Shown: positions 48,056 through 61,100, counted from the first letter of the stretch. The stretch: 64,000 nt of DNA from Lindgomyces ingoldianus (GCF_010093535.1 NW_022985164.1:1663629-1727628); one strand, 5' to 3'. Notes: generated by a model from the letters alone, not told the origin. Program-made: numbers and translations.

Positions 48056-49018
48056 CGTGGTAGTATTATTAGGAGTCTGGGGTGAGGAGGGAAAGATCTC
48101 CAGAGGTTATTATGTATGCGTGTAGGGATATGCCAAGAGCAGTGAGCCAGCACCAAGAAGAAATAAAAGAGCGGAAGACGATGAAGCTGTGAGACGGACG
48201 AAGAGGGCACGAGAAAATCAGGCGTCGACATGGCAGGAACGGAAATATATGGGGGACAATTCACAATCCAGGCGTGCGGGTGCTTCATGCGTGACGGAAC
48301 AGGGTCCTGCCGCTGGGGCTGCGACGCGAGGTGCCGGATGCGTGCGCTTCTGAACCACGCAGCGTGTCGTATTCCATCCCACTCGTACGCCACCACCTCT
48401 TGTTAGCGCTAGCGGGATGGAGTTGAAAAGACTCTCTTGCTTACTGACTCTCGTGCGAACAAACGTGTTGGGTGCTGGATTATGGAGAACTGCTGGTAAT
48501 GGGTAGGATCAGTATAGTGACAACTCAACCCCAAGTGACACGAAATCGAGCGTGGCTGGGATCTCAGTGCATTGCAATGCAGCTGATCAGATCTGGAACC
48601 GAGTTTGGAGGTGCGACGTGATTGTGATTCGATGATGGATCGAGCCGGCTTCACGTGTCCAATGCGGGAGCACGGATATTCGAGTCCTGATTGGTTTCAG
48701 TTTTGATAACTTGCAAGGCGCATGGTTACGCGCGCGCGTAGATAGTCTGATGTTGGCGCAAGGAGCTTGCAGAAAATACCTGTTGAAGGTTCAGACTAAA
48801 TAATTGCAGCGGCGAGTGTAGATATATCTAGCTTTAGGAAATAACAGCTGTCTAGCCACGTGGGAATCGGTCCCGAGCGCCATCATGCCATCCACGCATC
48901 CTCCACTTCTCCTTCTTCACCACTCTCTCTGCAAGCGCAACACTCTCGTACTTCTGTACATTAGGTTTCTCCGTCCTTGCCCAGCCAGAACCCCCACCCC
49001 TCGACAATTCTCACAGGT
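48056..49018. other. intergenic, no supported gene
   Basis: Promoter region of the 47576-48055 gene at its left. Short frames only. Confidence 0.55.
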
Positions 49019-49660
49019 TCACTTCCAAACACCAGCTCCATCCCCAACAACGGCATCTAAGACCCAATGATTTGCCGTTGCGAGGATTGTAAGGAGCATG
49101 GCTGTCGGCCAAAGAGGTGCTATAGGCCGCAGTAGTCGGTGCGGAGAAGAGCGTAAGATGTATATAGCGATGAATAACGACATCCCGAAGTGAACACAGA
49201 GCATAGCTACGAGTGCGAGCTGCCAGGGATTGTTGCTCCATGAAAAGCGAGCCGGTGCCATAAACTTGTCTCCTGGTGCAGGAGATGAGGGGTGTGGAGA
49301 GAAGTTTGGGAGGTTAATGCGTCTCATGTAGTGAAGACGGTGAACGAGATGAGGTTGTCCATGGCGACGGTCTGGCGGATTCATCTGAACAGTATAGGCG
49401 GGTAGAAGGTGTAGGTGTATGCTATGGAGCTCACACCTATAATGATGTGGGAAAGAGACTTTGACTAGAACAGATATGAGCCAAAGATATAGGAAAGGAT
49501 AAGCTGTTGAAGAAGGAATTCGACGACCACGACAAGCCCTCACTCAAAGCACAGGATAGATAGAGCATGTTGTTCTGTTATTTCACGCGTATGCGTGTCA
49601 TTGTAGACGAGGTAGGCTAAATACACCCGAGCAAGTTGGTATGCCTATGTTAGGCCAGTT
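49019..49660 (-). pseudogene. truncated PAP2-family (inositol phosphotransferase-like) pseudogene
   Basis: The minus strand carries the C-terminal half of a fungal membrane PAP2-type protein: ARVYLAYLVYNDTHTREITE followed by QHALSILCFE, a stop, then HIIIGV, YTYTFYPP, another stop, IRQTVAMDN, then the region with a His corresponding to the SLHFG block (MLCVHFGMSLFIAIY) and TILATANHWVLDAVVG. The catalytic-type His residues survive, but at least three in-frame stops and a frame change interrupt the upstream half, and the N-terminal half is not found. Intact relatives transfer phosphoinositol or phosphate groups in sphingolipid or lipid metabolism. An open stretch of 174 codons remains (49019-49543), so part could still be translated. 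Confidence 0.6.
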
Positions 49661-50084
49661 TCTGTGCCTGGAAATCCCGCCATGCGAATGAGGACCTAAT
49701 GTGTAACATTGGAAGGCGACTGGATCATGGAAGAAGGTTGAGAGATCAACAATTAAACGAGCTAGGATACAAGTGATACTTTGTCTAGCAATCGAACAAC
49801 AGGACGGCTGAACTGTTAGGAGAGGCTTCCAAAAAGGGACATGTCCACTCTTTCCGTGAGTTACCGGCCGATATCTGGCCCGCGGCCCTCCTTTGCGTTA
49901 CTTCTCTGGTGTTTAGCTTACTGGTACCGTCAATGGTCTTCACTTTATTTCAGTAAGCTGGTAGGGGATATAATTTAAATTTTCCTGAGTAAGGGCGGCT
50001 GTGAATCGCTGACAGGGATGTGCTGGTGCCAAGAAACGGAAGGTCCAAAAGTTGTCTAAACCACCACATCAACCTCATTGCAAG
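49661..50084. promoter_or_regulatory. region upstream of the PIG-S gene
   Basis: About 420 bp between the PAP2 pseudogene and the PIG-S start, presumably the PIG-S promoter. No specific motif assigned. Confidence 0.4.
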
Positions 50085-51857
50085 ATGCCACCCCTACAAG
50101 ATGCTAACGCGCCTTCAACCCAAGACCCGAACCCAGATGCCTCGAACCCTTCTGGACCACCTCCAATCGCGGTTCCCGCGCCGCGTCAGCCGCCCCCGGA
50201 GACGCAGGAAAGCGTGTGGATGAGACGCGCCGTTATATCCTCCTTTTGGGCCGTGGTGCTGTTCCTGGGGCTTCCAGTATGGTGGAAGACGACAGCCATC
50301 TACCGCGCAGACTTGCCATTGCAGACCATGACGGATTGGGCTGATGGGAAGGTATGGATTCGCAATCGCGGCCACCAAAGTTGCCCTGTTAACAACCATC
50401 AGATCTGCAAACCTGTTTTCCCCCTCCGCATTGCTGTAGAAGCTCCCGCACTCCTTTCCGTAGATGCTCAACATCTCATTCGCACGACGCAACACGCCCT
50501 TGACGACCTAAACGAGTTCTCGGCCCACCATCTCCGCCTCATGCTTGCCGACTCTCCTTGGACGGCGAACATATCCCAGCAGGTTGTGAGCGACGGCATG
50601 CGTATTTCCGCTAAGGACGAGGACATCGCATTGTCAATAAGGCTGGTGCCGGTAGAAACTGGCACTACCCCTCGCTCGCATCTGCAGCAGTACTCCCCAA
50701 CCCTCGACGTCTACTACACAGCGAATCAGCTCCCTCCGCCGTCGTCCACGTCCTCTCCCCTTGCCACATTCATTGCCAATGAGCTACACAAGATGTTTGC
50801 CGAGGAGCAGGCACTCCTTGCCTACCTTCTCTCAACCACGTCTGGCGCCCACACTGCCAAGATCAAGTCCTTATCGCCCGACACAACCGCCGATCTCGAG
50901 CGCCAGTCCACTCGAGCATTGAAGTATGCACCAACCTACCATCTAACTTTCTCCTTGTTTAGCCCTACCTCTGTGCCCTCAGCCTGGGAAATCGAATCAG
51001 CGCTCCGGCAATATCTCTCCCCCTTGCTCGAGTCGTTCGCGGCCATCAACAATTTCACTGTCGACACCCAAGTACAGCTCTATGCCGGATTCTCTCCTTC
51101 CATCCGCCAGCCCGAGTATGATGACACCCTCAAAGCTTGGACCCTGAGGAAGGAAGACTTGAGTGGATTCATCAATGCCGCTGAATGGCCGTTGAGCCCC
51201 AGCATCGGCATCGGTCCGACTGTGAACTTTGTCCTCTACGTCCCCGACCCGAGCCAATCACCGCTGCTCGTGAAGGAGAACGGAGGAAATAGTTGGCTGA
51301 TTCCACAATGGGGTGGTGTCCTCATCCTCAATCCAGCCCTTTCCACCAACTCTCCCACTATTCTGACGACATTGACAACGGATGCTCTGGCACCTGCCAT
51401 GCATACGTTTTCGAACCAGCTCTTGTCGTTACTTGGGCTCCCGCAGACTCCCCACTCCCTCCCGCTACGTTTATCAACCCTCAAACGAGTTCGCGCCGCA
51501 TCGCTACTGTTTTCAGCCTCCTCGACTTTAGGCGCTCTCGCCCGACTGACGCGAGCCCTCCCCTCAATCCCAATTCCAGACAAGGTTGCAATATCAGTAC
51601 ATCTCACCACCGATCATCTCCAACAAGCCTGCAACAATCTTCGAGAGGGACGGTTTCAAGGCGCGCTTGAACATGCGAGGATTGCCGAAGCCGAAGCAGA
51701 AAAGGCATTTTTCGAGCGCTCCATGGTTGGACAGGTGTATTTCCCGGATGAACACAAAGTTGCCGTATATCTACCCCTACTCGGCCCCGTAGCCGTGCCA
51801 CTCGTTATGGCTGCATTGAAAGAGGTAAAGAGTCTATCGGCCCGAAGAAGAGGATGA
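50085..51857 (+). CDS. gpi17: GPI transamidase component PIG-S / Gpi17
   Basis: Intronless frame of 590 residues from ATG 50085, the first ATG of the frame. PIG-S is an essential subunit of the ER-membrane GPI transamidase, which replaces the C-terminal peptide of precursor proteins with a GPI anchor; the other subunits (Gpi8, Gaa1, Gpi16, Gab1) are elsewhere. A Pro-rich cytosolic N-terminus leads to the first TM segment (about 47-70: RRAVISSFWAVVLFLGLPVW) and the conserved WWKTTAIYRADLPL, then a long lumenal domain with FVLYVP, WLIPQWGGVLILNP and the LGLP block, and a second TM near the C-terminus (about 561-580: VYLPLLGPVAVPLVMAAL) with a basic tail. This two-TM topology and length match fungal orthologues. 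Confidence 0.93.
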   Translation: MPPLQDANAPSTQDPNPDASNPSGPPPIAVPAPRQPPPETQESVWMRRAVISSFWAVVLFLGLPVWWKTTAIYRADLPLQTMTDWADGKVWIRNRGHQSCPVNNHQICKPVFPLRIAVEAPALLSVDAQHLIRTTQHALDDLNEFSAHHLRLMLADSPWTANISQQVVSDGMRISAKDEDIALSIRLVPVETGTTPRSHLQQYSPTLDVYYTANQLPPPSSTSSPLATFIANELHKMFAEEQALLAYLLSTTSGAHTAKIKSLSPDTTADLERQSTRALKYAPTYHLTFSLFSPTSVPSAWEIESALRQYLSPLLESFAAINNFTVDTQVQLYAGFSPSIRQPEYDDTLKAWTLRKEDLSGFINAAEWPLSPSIGIGPTVNFVLYVPDPSQSPLLVKENGGNSWLIPQWGGVLILNPALSTNSPTILTTLTTDALAPAMHTFSNQLLSLLGLPQTPHSLPLRLSTLKRVRAASLLFSASSTLGALARLTRALPSIPIPDKVAISVHLTTDHLQQACNNLREGRFQGALEHARIAEAEAEKAFFERSMVGQVYFPDEHKVAVYLPLLGPVAVPLVMAALKEVKSLSARRRG

Positions 51858-52674
51858 CCTATAACGCCCACCATGCGTTCAATTCATCAGCAAGGAATAA
51901 AAGGCCCCGAGATATCCTCCGATGCGCGACAGATGCAGTCTACAGTATGTCCGCGATTGCTACGGAAAATTAACAGAGCCATTTTGATCTATTAAACCTT
52001 TGTTAGAGGTCAGGAGGAAGCTAAGAGGATGCTGACTTCTGCCCTAAATCAGACTATGCCATGTTTCGCTTTGTGACAGCACGCCATCTTTGCGAATGAC
52101 AGCTCGGCACAAGGGGAATTGATTGTAAATCTTGTACTGGAAACGAATTAGGTCAGCCGTGCAGTTACAAACCGAGGACTCGATAGTGCAAATGCAATGT
52201 GCCGTCTTACTTTGGGTGCATCTGGAGGTCCACATCCGGCAATCATCCAAGCTCTCGCTGCCCCGCAGCGGGGTATCAACATGCTAATATCTCTCTCCTA
52301 AGACGTCTGCGAGCCCCTTCCAGCATTCAATCTTCAGTAGCATCAAGATAGTTCCATGTCAGACTAGCCATTATTAGTTCCAGTTGCAGTCCCGTTTTAC
52401 TCTACTATGATGGGGCTAACCGCTTCCGAGTAGCACTTCTAGGCTGTCCAATTCATACGTCAAAGTTAGCAGTTTTACCTAACACCGCAAGGCTAAGAAA
52501 CTGCAAGTGGGCTTTGGTGCCACAAGAGAGCCAGGCCCATTGTCTTAAATCGGAACTTGAAACTTTGTAGGCAAGGTCGAGTCAGTGACGCACAAACTCT
52601 CGGTATAAGACCCCCGCCCATGTCATACCTTACTTTATCATTCTATCTTACCAATCCCATTCCCAGTGTTCGCA
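51858..52674. promoter_or_regulatory. intergenic and promoter of the serine hydrolase gene
   Basis: Holds the 3' UTR of PIG-S and about 700 bp upstream of the next plus-strand gene, with GTATAAGACC as a possible TATA element near 52600. No gene seen. Confidence 0.4.
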
Positions 52675-54275
52675 ATGTCCCTATCTGCGGAATCGGTGCA
52701 GACGGTCAAATCCATCCTCGATGGCGTCACTGCTGAGTCCAAAACTGGTGTCCCAGGTCTCGTGTTCATCGCCGTCGACAGAAACGGCAAGACGCTTGTT
52801 GAACATGCATCTGGTACACGATCCTTGAATTCTAAAGAGCCAATGGACATGGAAACTATGTTCTGGATCGCTTCGATGACCAAGATCGTGGCAACTATCG
52901 CATGCATGCAGCTCTACGAGGAGGGCAAAATGCCGCTCGACGACTCCGAGTTCGTAAAGAAATACGCGCCCGAGATTAGCAAGAAGAAGGTTTATGCGGA
53001 CGGAGTGACACCGATGGAACAGGAGAAGGGGGTCACGATGAGGATGTTGTTGTCGCATACAGCGGGTTTTGGGTATTCGTTCTGGGATCCAAGAGTGAAC
53101 ATGCAAGGGCGGCCTATTGGGATTGAGGAGTTCCACGGCGATGTGGAGGATATCCTCGAAAGCCCCATGGTGAATCAGCCGGGCAGCATGTGGGAGTATG
53201 GTGTAAGTTCTCCCAACCTCATCCCTTTTGATGACAATGGTAAAACCCCACCTAAATTACCTCCCCACTAACCAACACTCTAGATTAACATCGACTGGGC
53301 TGGCATAATCCTCGAACGCGTCACGGGCCTCAAACTCGGCGCCTATATGGAAAAACATATTTTTGAACCGCTGGGCATCACAGGGATGACCATGTTTCCA
53401 ACCAAGGAAGAGCAGAAAAATATGGCGGCTTCACACCAGAGAGACGCAGAGGGAAACGTGAGTGAGAGGAACCATCTCTATCGCCGCGTTTTGAGGGCCC
53501 AGACGAAAGAGGAGCAGGATAGGATCTTTAATTCAGCGGGTGCGGGACTGTTTGCTAGGCCGAATGAGTATGTTAGTAAGTCACGGGATCTTGTTTCCCC
53601 TTACTCCTGGGCATGCACGGGAAGGCCTTTTTCAGACCATGAGGAATAGGGGGAGAGACGAAGGCTATTACGATATTGACGTGATGGTTGACTGTGTATG
53701 TTGCAGAGATTCTAGCCACGTTGTGTAACAACGGCACGTCGCCTACAACAGGCAGGACGATCCTCAAGAAGGAAACCGTCGATCTAATGTGGGAGAACCA
53801 GATTCCAAACCAGTTAAGTCTAGTCTCTGCTGCATTCTTAGTCCAACTAGTCCCGACTGCCCTCATTATCGTCCTTATCCACACCCACCCCTTTACCCTA
53901 ACCCTCACTATCTTCGCGCCCCCGCTGCCCTCACCCTCCCTCCAATTAACCCTCACCAGGCCCGACTTCGCCCGCAACGGCCCTCCCCCAGCAGACCCTA
54001 CCCTCGCCAACTACGCGCCAGAAATGTACCCACAAGAAGGCAACCCACCTCAAGGTTGGGGTCTATCCATGTTCCTAACCATCGCCCCCGGCATGACAGG
54101 GCGCGCGGCTAACACGGGCTGGTGGGCTGGCATTGCAAATCTGTTTTGGTGGGTGGATCGCGAGAAGGGAGTTGCGGGGATTGTTGCGGGACAGGTGCTG
54201 CCGTTCGGTGATGGTAAGATTATTTCGGCATGGTTTGGAGTCGAGAAGGCGGTTTATGAGGGGCTGAGGAAGTAG
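52675..54275 (+). CDS. class C beta-lactamase-like serine hydrolase
   Basis: Four exons (52675-53202, 53284-53575, 53707-53812, 53960-54275) with introns of 81, 131 and 147 bp encode 413 residues. The family (beta-lactamase/transpeptidase fold, including EstB-type esterases and fungal LovD-like acyltransferases) uses a Ser-x-x-Lys nucleophile: Ser67-Met-Thr-Lys70 in FWIASMTKIVAT. The second-motif Tyr is in SMWEYGINIDWAG (Tyr175, spanning intron 1), and conserved blocks GVTMRMLLSHTAGFGY, PQGWGLSMFLTI and TGWWAGIANLFWWVDREKGV follow. There is no signal peptide, so probably cytosolic; the natural acyl substrate is unknown. Intron 3 is a multiple of three without stops, so its retention would insert 49 residues. 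The ATG at 52675 has a good context (CGCAATGTC). Confidence 0.88.
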
Positions 54276-54904
54276 AGGAGGGGTTGGATTGGGAGGGAAG
54301 GCTGTGGTGGGGTGGGTAGGTCGATCAGCTTATGATATGCATATTCTGCCGGCAAACAGTATGTGATATTGAAAAGATCCGTGAGCAATAGCACTTATGC
54401 ACTAATAGCTACTGCGCTAAACACTAGACTATAAAACATTTAGTAAGGTAGTAGCCCTACAACAGCACACCCTAACAGGAGGACACTAACTTCCTAACAG
54501 GATAGGCCACTACATGTAAGAATCTATAATGTCCTTACTATAAAAACGCGCCTGCGCACTAGAAACTCTTCTAGATTAACTACTAATAATAATAATAAAA
54601 ATGCATATTTTATTACTTTTAATAAAAGGTAAACTAACAGAACAAGCAGGTCCTGCACTATAGAAGAATAGAGAGTAGGGACTGTCTTATAGAAGGATGC
54701 ATTATACCTAAACATAAATACTCTAGAGAGGAGAGAGGCTATTGCCCTAACAACCTAGACACGCACTCTAAACCTAGCAAAGGGGTACTAGACTGCTATA
54801 ACTCTATAATAGACACGCTAGACTATAGTAACATCTACTATAATGCTAGAGTATTTGTAACGGCGCAGGCAAGACAATGGGTCTGAATGCGGTAGGAATC
54901 CACT
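54276..54904. other. AT-rich, RIP-like stretch left of the second gypsy element
   Basis: From about 54390 to 54850 composition turns AT- and TpA-rich with an AAT run near 54585 and no gene. It looks like a short mutated repeat remnant or RIP spread from the neighbour. The last 50 bp before the LTR are again normal. Confidence 0.5.
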
Positions 54905-55105
54905 TGTAAGGCCGGATGTCCCAGAACGGGCCAGTATGGCCTCACCTGACCTGTTTGGAGGTCGTATGACCTGTGCTTCGTATATAAGCATGAATTCTGA
55001 CAAGTGAAGCTTAGCAGCAATTTGTCTCTCTTACAATACACTTCTATCTTTCTTTAAAAGCTTACTTTTAGTGCTATCTATGCTATTTACTATTCTATCT
55101 TTACA
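54905..55105 (+). repeat. 5' LTR of the second gypsy element, half RIP-mutated
   Basis: 201 bp. Bases 54905-54995 are identical to the 3' LTR. From 54996 on there are about 18 differences, every one with T or A here against C or G in the 3' LTR. Confidence 0.92.
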
Positions 55106-58100
55106 TTTAAATTGCTCTACAAGCTAGCATACTGCTTAAGGGCAACATTCCTATATAATAGTGTTAAAGTAAAACGCTAGGGGAGAATTAGATGTAACTA
55201 GCGCTTAAAAATTACCTAAAAAGCTAGCTAAAACTACTACTCTTAGTAATACTTAACTAAGGTTAACACTAACACAAGAAGGAATAAAGCAAAAGATAAG
55301 TAAAGGGGATAATAAAAATTTTTATAAATTAGGCTTGTTAAGCTATCTAGAAGGCGTTTAAGGCCTAGAAGGGGTTAGAAGGGCTAGTGCAGGGCTAAGC
55401 AACACACAGTCTACCCCCACGAATTAGGCTTTAGCAGAAGCCTACGCCTAGCTGCAAGAGCAGCAGGAAGCGTAAGAACTAGCTAGGATAATAAAAATCT
55501 ATTATTAATTTAAGGCAGGTAATATAAACACACTTAATAAGTTGCTAACTAAAGTATTAAATATTATTATACTAAAACTTACTTAAAACTAAGTAAACCT
55601 ACTGTGTTCTAAACTGCTGCACTAATACAAAAAAAAGAACAGGGCAGACTATAACTAGTAGTGTAAGGATAATAAAGACTATTATTAAAAAAGTTTATTA
55701 AGCTTTACTTAAGAATTACAAAAGATCTTCTTTAGCTTATAATATATTAATAAGACACTATAATTACTATAAAAAACATACTACACTTATTTAAAGCTTA
55801 TTAACTTATTATAGTTACTAACATAGTAAGATCTTAAAAATAAGATGCTTAATACATTAAGTACCTTAGTAGAATAAAAAAAGGTAGCTTATAATACTAT
55901 AAAGAACTATAAATAATAACTTAATTAGTCTTTAACTAAACTTCTAGCCTACTTTAGGCTATTATAGACTAAAGTTAATAAAAAGAGCCTAGATAAAATA
56001 ATAGTAGACTTTAGTAGCGCACTATCTAATAAGATTAAGCATAATCTAACATATATCTTACAAAGTAAGCAAGAGACGCTAGCTTAGGTAAAAAAGCAAA
56101 GCAACATATCTTACTACTGCCTGCAGAAGGGAAAAGGGCTAAAGTTAAAAAAAAAAAGAACATAAAAGTGTTTTACTTTACCTCTAGCTAATAAGAACCT
56201 AAAAAAGCCTAAAAAAAAATAAAAAAAGCCTCTAAGCTAAAAAAAAGCTAAAAAAAGTAAAAATTTAATAAAATAAAAGTTACTTACTAAAATTATAAGC
56301 AGCTAAGTTATATTTCTCTAAATTATCTTATAAAAGATAAAGACAAAGATAAGTTTAATAAAAATAAGTAAAAAAAAAAAAAGTAAAGCTAGAAAAACTA
56401 AGCTTTTTTCTTTTAGCTTATATTACTTTAGTAAGTAATAAAAAGAAGCTTAAAAACTTTTAAGACTTATTATACCTAAAAAAGTTAACTTTATTATTAG
56501 TAATAGTAAGCATAAGATTATTAGAAGACCTTTAGGCTATAGTAAATAAAAAAGCTAAATTAAACATTCTGTCTACTATAATAGCTAAGAAGCAGGATCT
56601 TAAGATTAAGCCCCTACTAGGTGTCTTTTTAAAAGCACTTAATAAATTAGACTTTACTGTTTATAGCTTTATAGTTGTAAATATAAAAATTATAGACTTT
56701 TAAGAAAAAGTCTAGACTTATAAAGTGCTGTTTATAGTAACAGACCTAAAAGGACTCTTAATATATTTAAGTTTACTTTAAATTAATTAGTTTAATCTAA
56801 AGCTAAACTTTTATATAAGATATATATTATTTAAAGGCGTAAAAGACTATAGTGTGCTAAAGTACGCTAAGGTGGCCTTAGAAGACGCAGTAGAGTTTAA
56901 GTAAACTATATAAAGTCCTAATACAGATGTCTACATCTGCAGTGTGCTGTCTAATAACACTAAAGATTCTTTAAGACCTATAAAGCTTAAGTTAAGACTA
57001 GAGTATAAAAAATATACAGACATAGTTAAGTCTAACAAGATGTTAGAAGTACTACTATATAGCCTACAAGATCTAGCTATTAAGCTAGAGAAAAGGATAA
57101 AGCCTTTTTACTAACTACTATATAACTTATTAAAGTATAAGTTACAGCATTTTTATAAATATATTAATAATTATTTATAAAAAGAGTAAATTTAGAAGTT
57201 TAAGTCTTTTATAAAAGCTTTAATCCTATTTATAAAAAAAAATAAAAGGTTAAAGCTTTATATAAATTATAAAGGCCTAAACTAAATTATAATAAAAAAT
57301 TATTACTTACTACTGCTTATCTTAGAATCTTTTAAAAGACTTAGGAAGGTAAAGTAGTATATAAAGCTAGATATCTATAATATGTACTATATGTTACATA
57401 TTTGCAAGGGAGATAAGTAAAAAATAGCATTTTAGACTTAATATAGTTATTTTAAGTACTAAGTTATGCCTTTTAGTTTTACTAATGCTCCTGTAGCTTT
57501 CTAGGCTTATATTAACTAGGCCCTAGCAGGGTTAGTTAATGTGACGTGTATTATGTACTTTAATAATATTCTAGTCTATTCTAACACAGAAAAGAAACAA
57601 GTTATTTACATTAAAAAAGTGCTATAAAAATTACATAAAGTAAAGCTTTTTTTAAAACTTAGTAAGTGTAAATTTTACACATAAAAAACTAAGTACTTAA
57701 GGTATATAGTTTGCCTAGAAGAAGTTAAAGTTAACTTTTTAAGAATTAAAATAATCTAGAAGTAGCTAATGCTAAAGACTGTTTAGAATATTTATGTTTT
57801 TATAAGGTTTATAAACTACTATAAGCAGTTTATTACTAACTTCTTTTTAATTACTTTACCCTTTACTAAGCTAACCTAGAAGGGCCTAGACATAGTAAAA
57901 AGTAGTTAAAAGTAAAAGCAAAAAGAAAGTTAGAAGCTTAATATTAGTTTTAAAAGTAAAGCAGCTTTTTAAAAGCTTTAAAACTTATTTCTTAAAGTTT
58001 TTATATTAGCTTATTTTAATGCTAATAAAAAACTAAAGTAAAGGTTAACACCTTAAAAGGTGTAATTTATAGCATTTTAAGCTAATTAGTTTTAGATAAG

Positions 58101-61100
58101 ACTAAAGGGGCTTAATAAAGGCTAATTAGCTTTTTTTTAAAAAAGATAAGTAAAGCTAAGTATAATTATAATACTTATAATAAAGAGTTACTTACTATTA
58201 ATAAAAGTTTAGCATATTAGTAATATTACTTTTAAGGTTTACTATTTAAACTTTTTATAAACTATAATAATTTTTGCTAGTTTATAAAAACTAAAACTTT
58301 AAACTACTAGCAAGTCTAAGCTTATAAAAAGATAACAGAATATAATTTTATTATTACACACTGTCTAGAGAAGCTAAACCTAGCAGATAGACCCTTAAGA
58401 AAACCTAACTACATTAAAGAGTTATAATAGCCTTCTTAAAAAAAAAATGTAGTGTATGTAATAAACATACATAACTTTTTAAATTAATAAGATTATAATA
58501 AGAAATTAATAGTTATAGCTATTATACATTCTTAAGATTTTTTAGGCTTAGCTAAAGACTACTTTAAAAGAGAATAAGAGCTAAAATAGCTAGATCTTAA
58601 AAGAGCTATAAGCAAAGAACTAGAAAAAAATAATAATAAAGACTTTATATTAAGTATTAAAAAAGACTATAATAAAACAGACTTATTAAACACTAAAAGT
58701 AAAATAAAAAATAAAAAGAACCTTAATAAAAACACTTATCTTTAAAATAGGCTAAAACAACATGCTATAGCTAATATAAAAAGAAAGACCCTAATAACAG
58801 ACTAAAAAAAGGCAGAAGTGTTCTAGAAGTGCTACAACAGCCTATTAGCAGGCTACTTTAGTGTAAAAAAGACGCTTAAAAAGATTATACATTAATATAA
58901 TTAAAAAGGGCTTAGAAAAGATGTAAAGGCGTACTATAACAACTACTTAAGGTGCAGACAATTAGTAGCTCTATAATACTGCCTATATAGGCTCCTTTAC
59001 CCTTTGCCACTACCTAATAGGCTCTAGTAGGATGTTATAATAGATTTTATAACACAGCTGCCCCCTTATAAATACTTAGGGTTAGTATATAATGTAATTT
59101 TTATAATAGTAGACTGTCTTACTAAGATAGCTTACTATATGCTAGCTAGAGCTAATTAGAAGGCTTTAGACCTAGCAAAAGTTTAGTTAAAAAAAGTTAT
59201 TTACCTTTATAAAGTTTTAAAGAACATTATTTTTAATTAAAGGCTAATAATAAACTTAAAGTACTAAAATAGTTTTTATTACTATTTTAGCACATAAAAG
59301 ATTCTCTTGTTAGCTTACTATCCTAAGATAAATAAGCAGACTAAAAGATAAAACTAAACCTTAGAATAGTACTTTAGATATTACTATTGCCTAGAATAAG
59401 ATAATTAGGCAATATAGTTACTAATAGCAAAGTTTGCGTATAATAATAGCGTACACGTAACTACAGAAGTTACTCCTTTCTAAGCATACTATAGAGCAAA
59501 CCTAAGAGGGCTAGATTAGCCTAGAGAACCCCTAGGTTAGGGGGAATCACACATAGTAAATAAAGTTGCTGCTAAAGCACTTGCTTTATAGTTAGAATAC
59601 TACTAAAAAATTATTGCTGCAAATGTGTATTAAAAAAAGTATATAAACAAATAATAAAAGCATATATAGCTGTAAGTAGAAAATAAGGTATTAGTCTTTA
59701 ATAGACATATAAAATTAATAAGGCTAAAGAAAAAGTTAGACTAGAAGTTTTTAAGACTAGAAAAAGTTATAGCCTAGATTAGCGCAGAGGTGTATAAAGT
59801 AAACTTACTTAATTTAGAAGAAGTTTATCTAGTGTTCTATGTCTTACTCTTAGAGCTATATACCTAGAAAGGGCGTCTTAAGTTATAATTAAAACTAATT
59901 ATAGACACTCTACACGCTATAGGGGATAATGTGTACTATATAAAAAAAATACTTAACTAAAGACAGAATCTAGTTAGAGTATAAAAATATCTTATAAAAT
60001 AAAAAAGTTATTTATTTAAGAAAAACTTATAGAAACTTAGACCTAATATTAGCTTAAACACATTAAAAGCATTCTAAAAAAGTAAAAGAATACATAACAA
60101 AAAATTAAATTATACTAGTTTAGGTTAAACTTTTTAAAAAAAAAGAAGTAACTTAATAAATTAAGTATAGCTACCTTTACTTTATTTTTTCTTTACTTAA
60201 GGTTTTTTTAACAAGAGGTGTTTAATAGCGCTATAAAAATAGAAAGATAACATAGCCTATTTAAACCTAAGATTCTTTAGTTAGACTAAGTAAGGCTATT
60301 CTAGCATAGAATAGCTTACTAGAGTTAAGAAAAGAGTTATTTTAACCTAAGAAAATCTATTATATAGAAGAAACAAACATTCTAGCCTAAAATAACCTAT
60401 ACTAGTAAGAAAAAAGCAGAGTTTAAGTCTAGCAAAACATTCTAGAATTTTTAGAATAAAAGAGCTGTAAAGTAAGTAAGCTAAAGGCAGATTAATTTAT
60501 TACTACTAAAACAGTTATACTTTAAGTCTAAGAAACATAATATAATAGTATTTAACTTTATTAAAGAAAGAAGAAAGAAGCTTAAGCTAAAGAACTTAAA
60601 ACTACACTATACTATACATTCTTAACTATTTTTACTATAGGATGCGCTAGATTACACTAGATTGTGCTATTAGGGCCCTAGATTAGACATTAAGGTTCTT
60701 TATAGGTAAATTTATAATAGCAGAATAACTATTAAAATGTTTTTTATTATACCTAGTTAGCTACCTTTTTTTAGCTAAGGTTTAATCCTAACTAGCCTTA
60801 TTCTTAATATTATTAGCCTTATTATGCTTTTTAAAGACATAGTAGATTACATTAGCAGCTTTAGTAGCATTAATATAATAATATTACTTAGCTTTAGTAA
60901 CACAGACACTTTTAACACTATATTTCTTCTATTATGCTAGTTAGTGCTAGAATAGTTAAGAATAGTGTACACCTACTTTTTTAAATAGAGTTATTATAGC
61001 TTTATTTTTATTAGAGTTCTTTTTAAGTGCTTTACACTTCTTCTTCTCTTTCTTAGCAATATTAGCTTTAGAGTAGGCACACTTCTTAAAAACAACTCTA

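Noticed and set aside
48885..49241. Short frames antisense to the PAP2 remnant
   Set aside because: Low-complexity shadows; the PAP2 reading has recognisable motifs.
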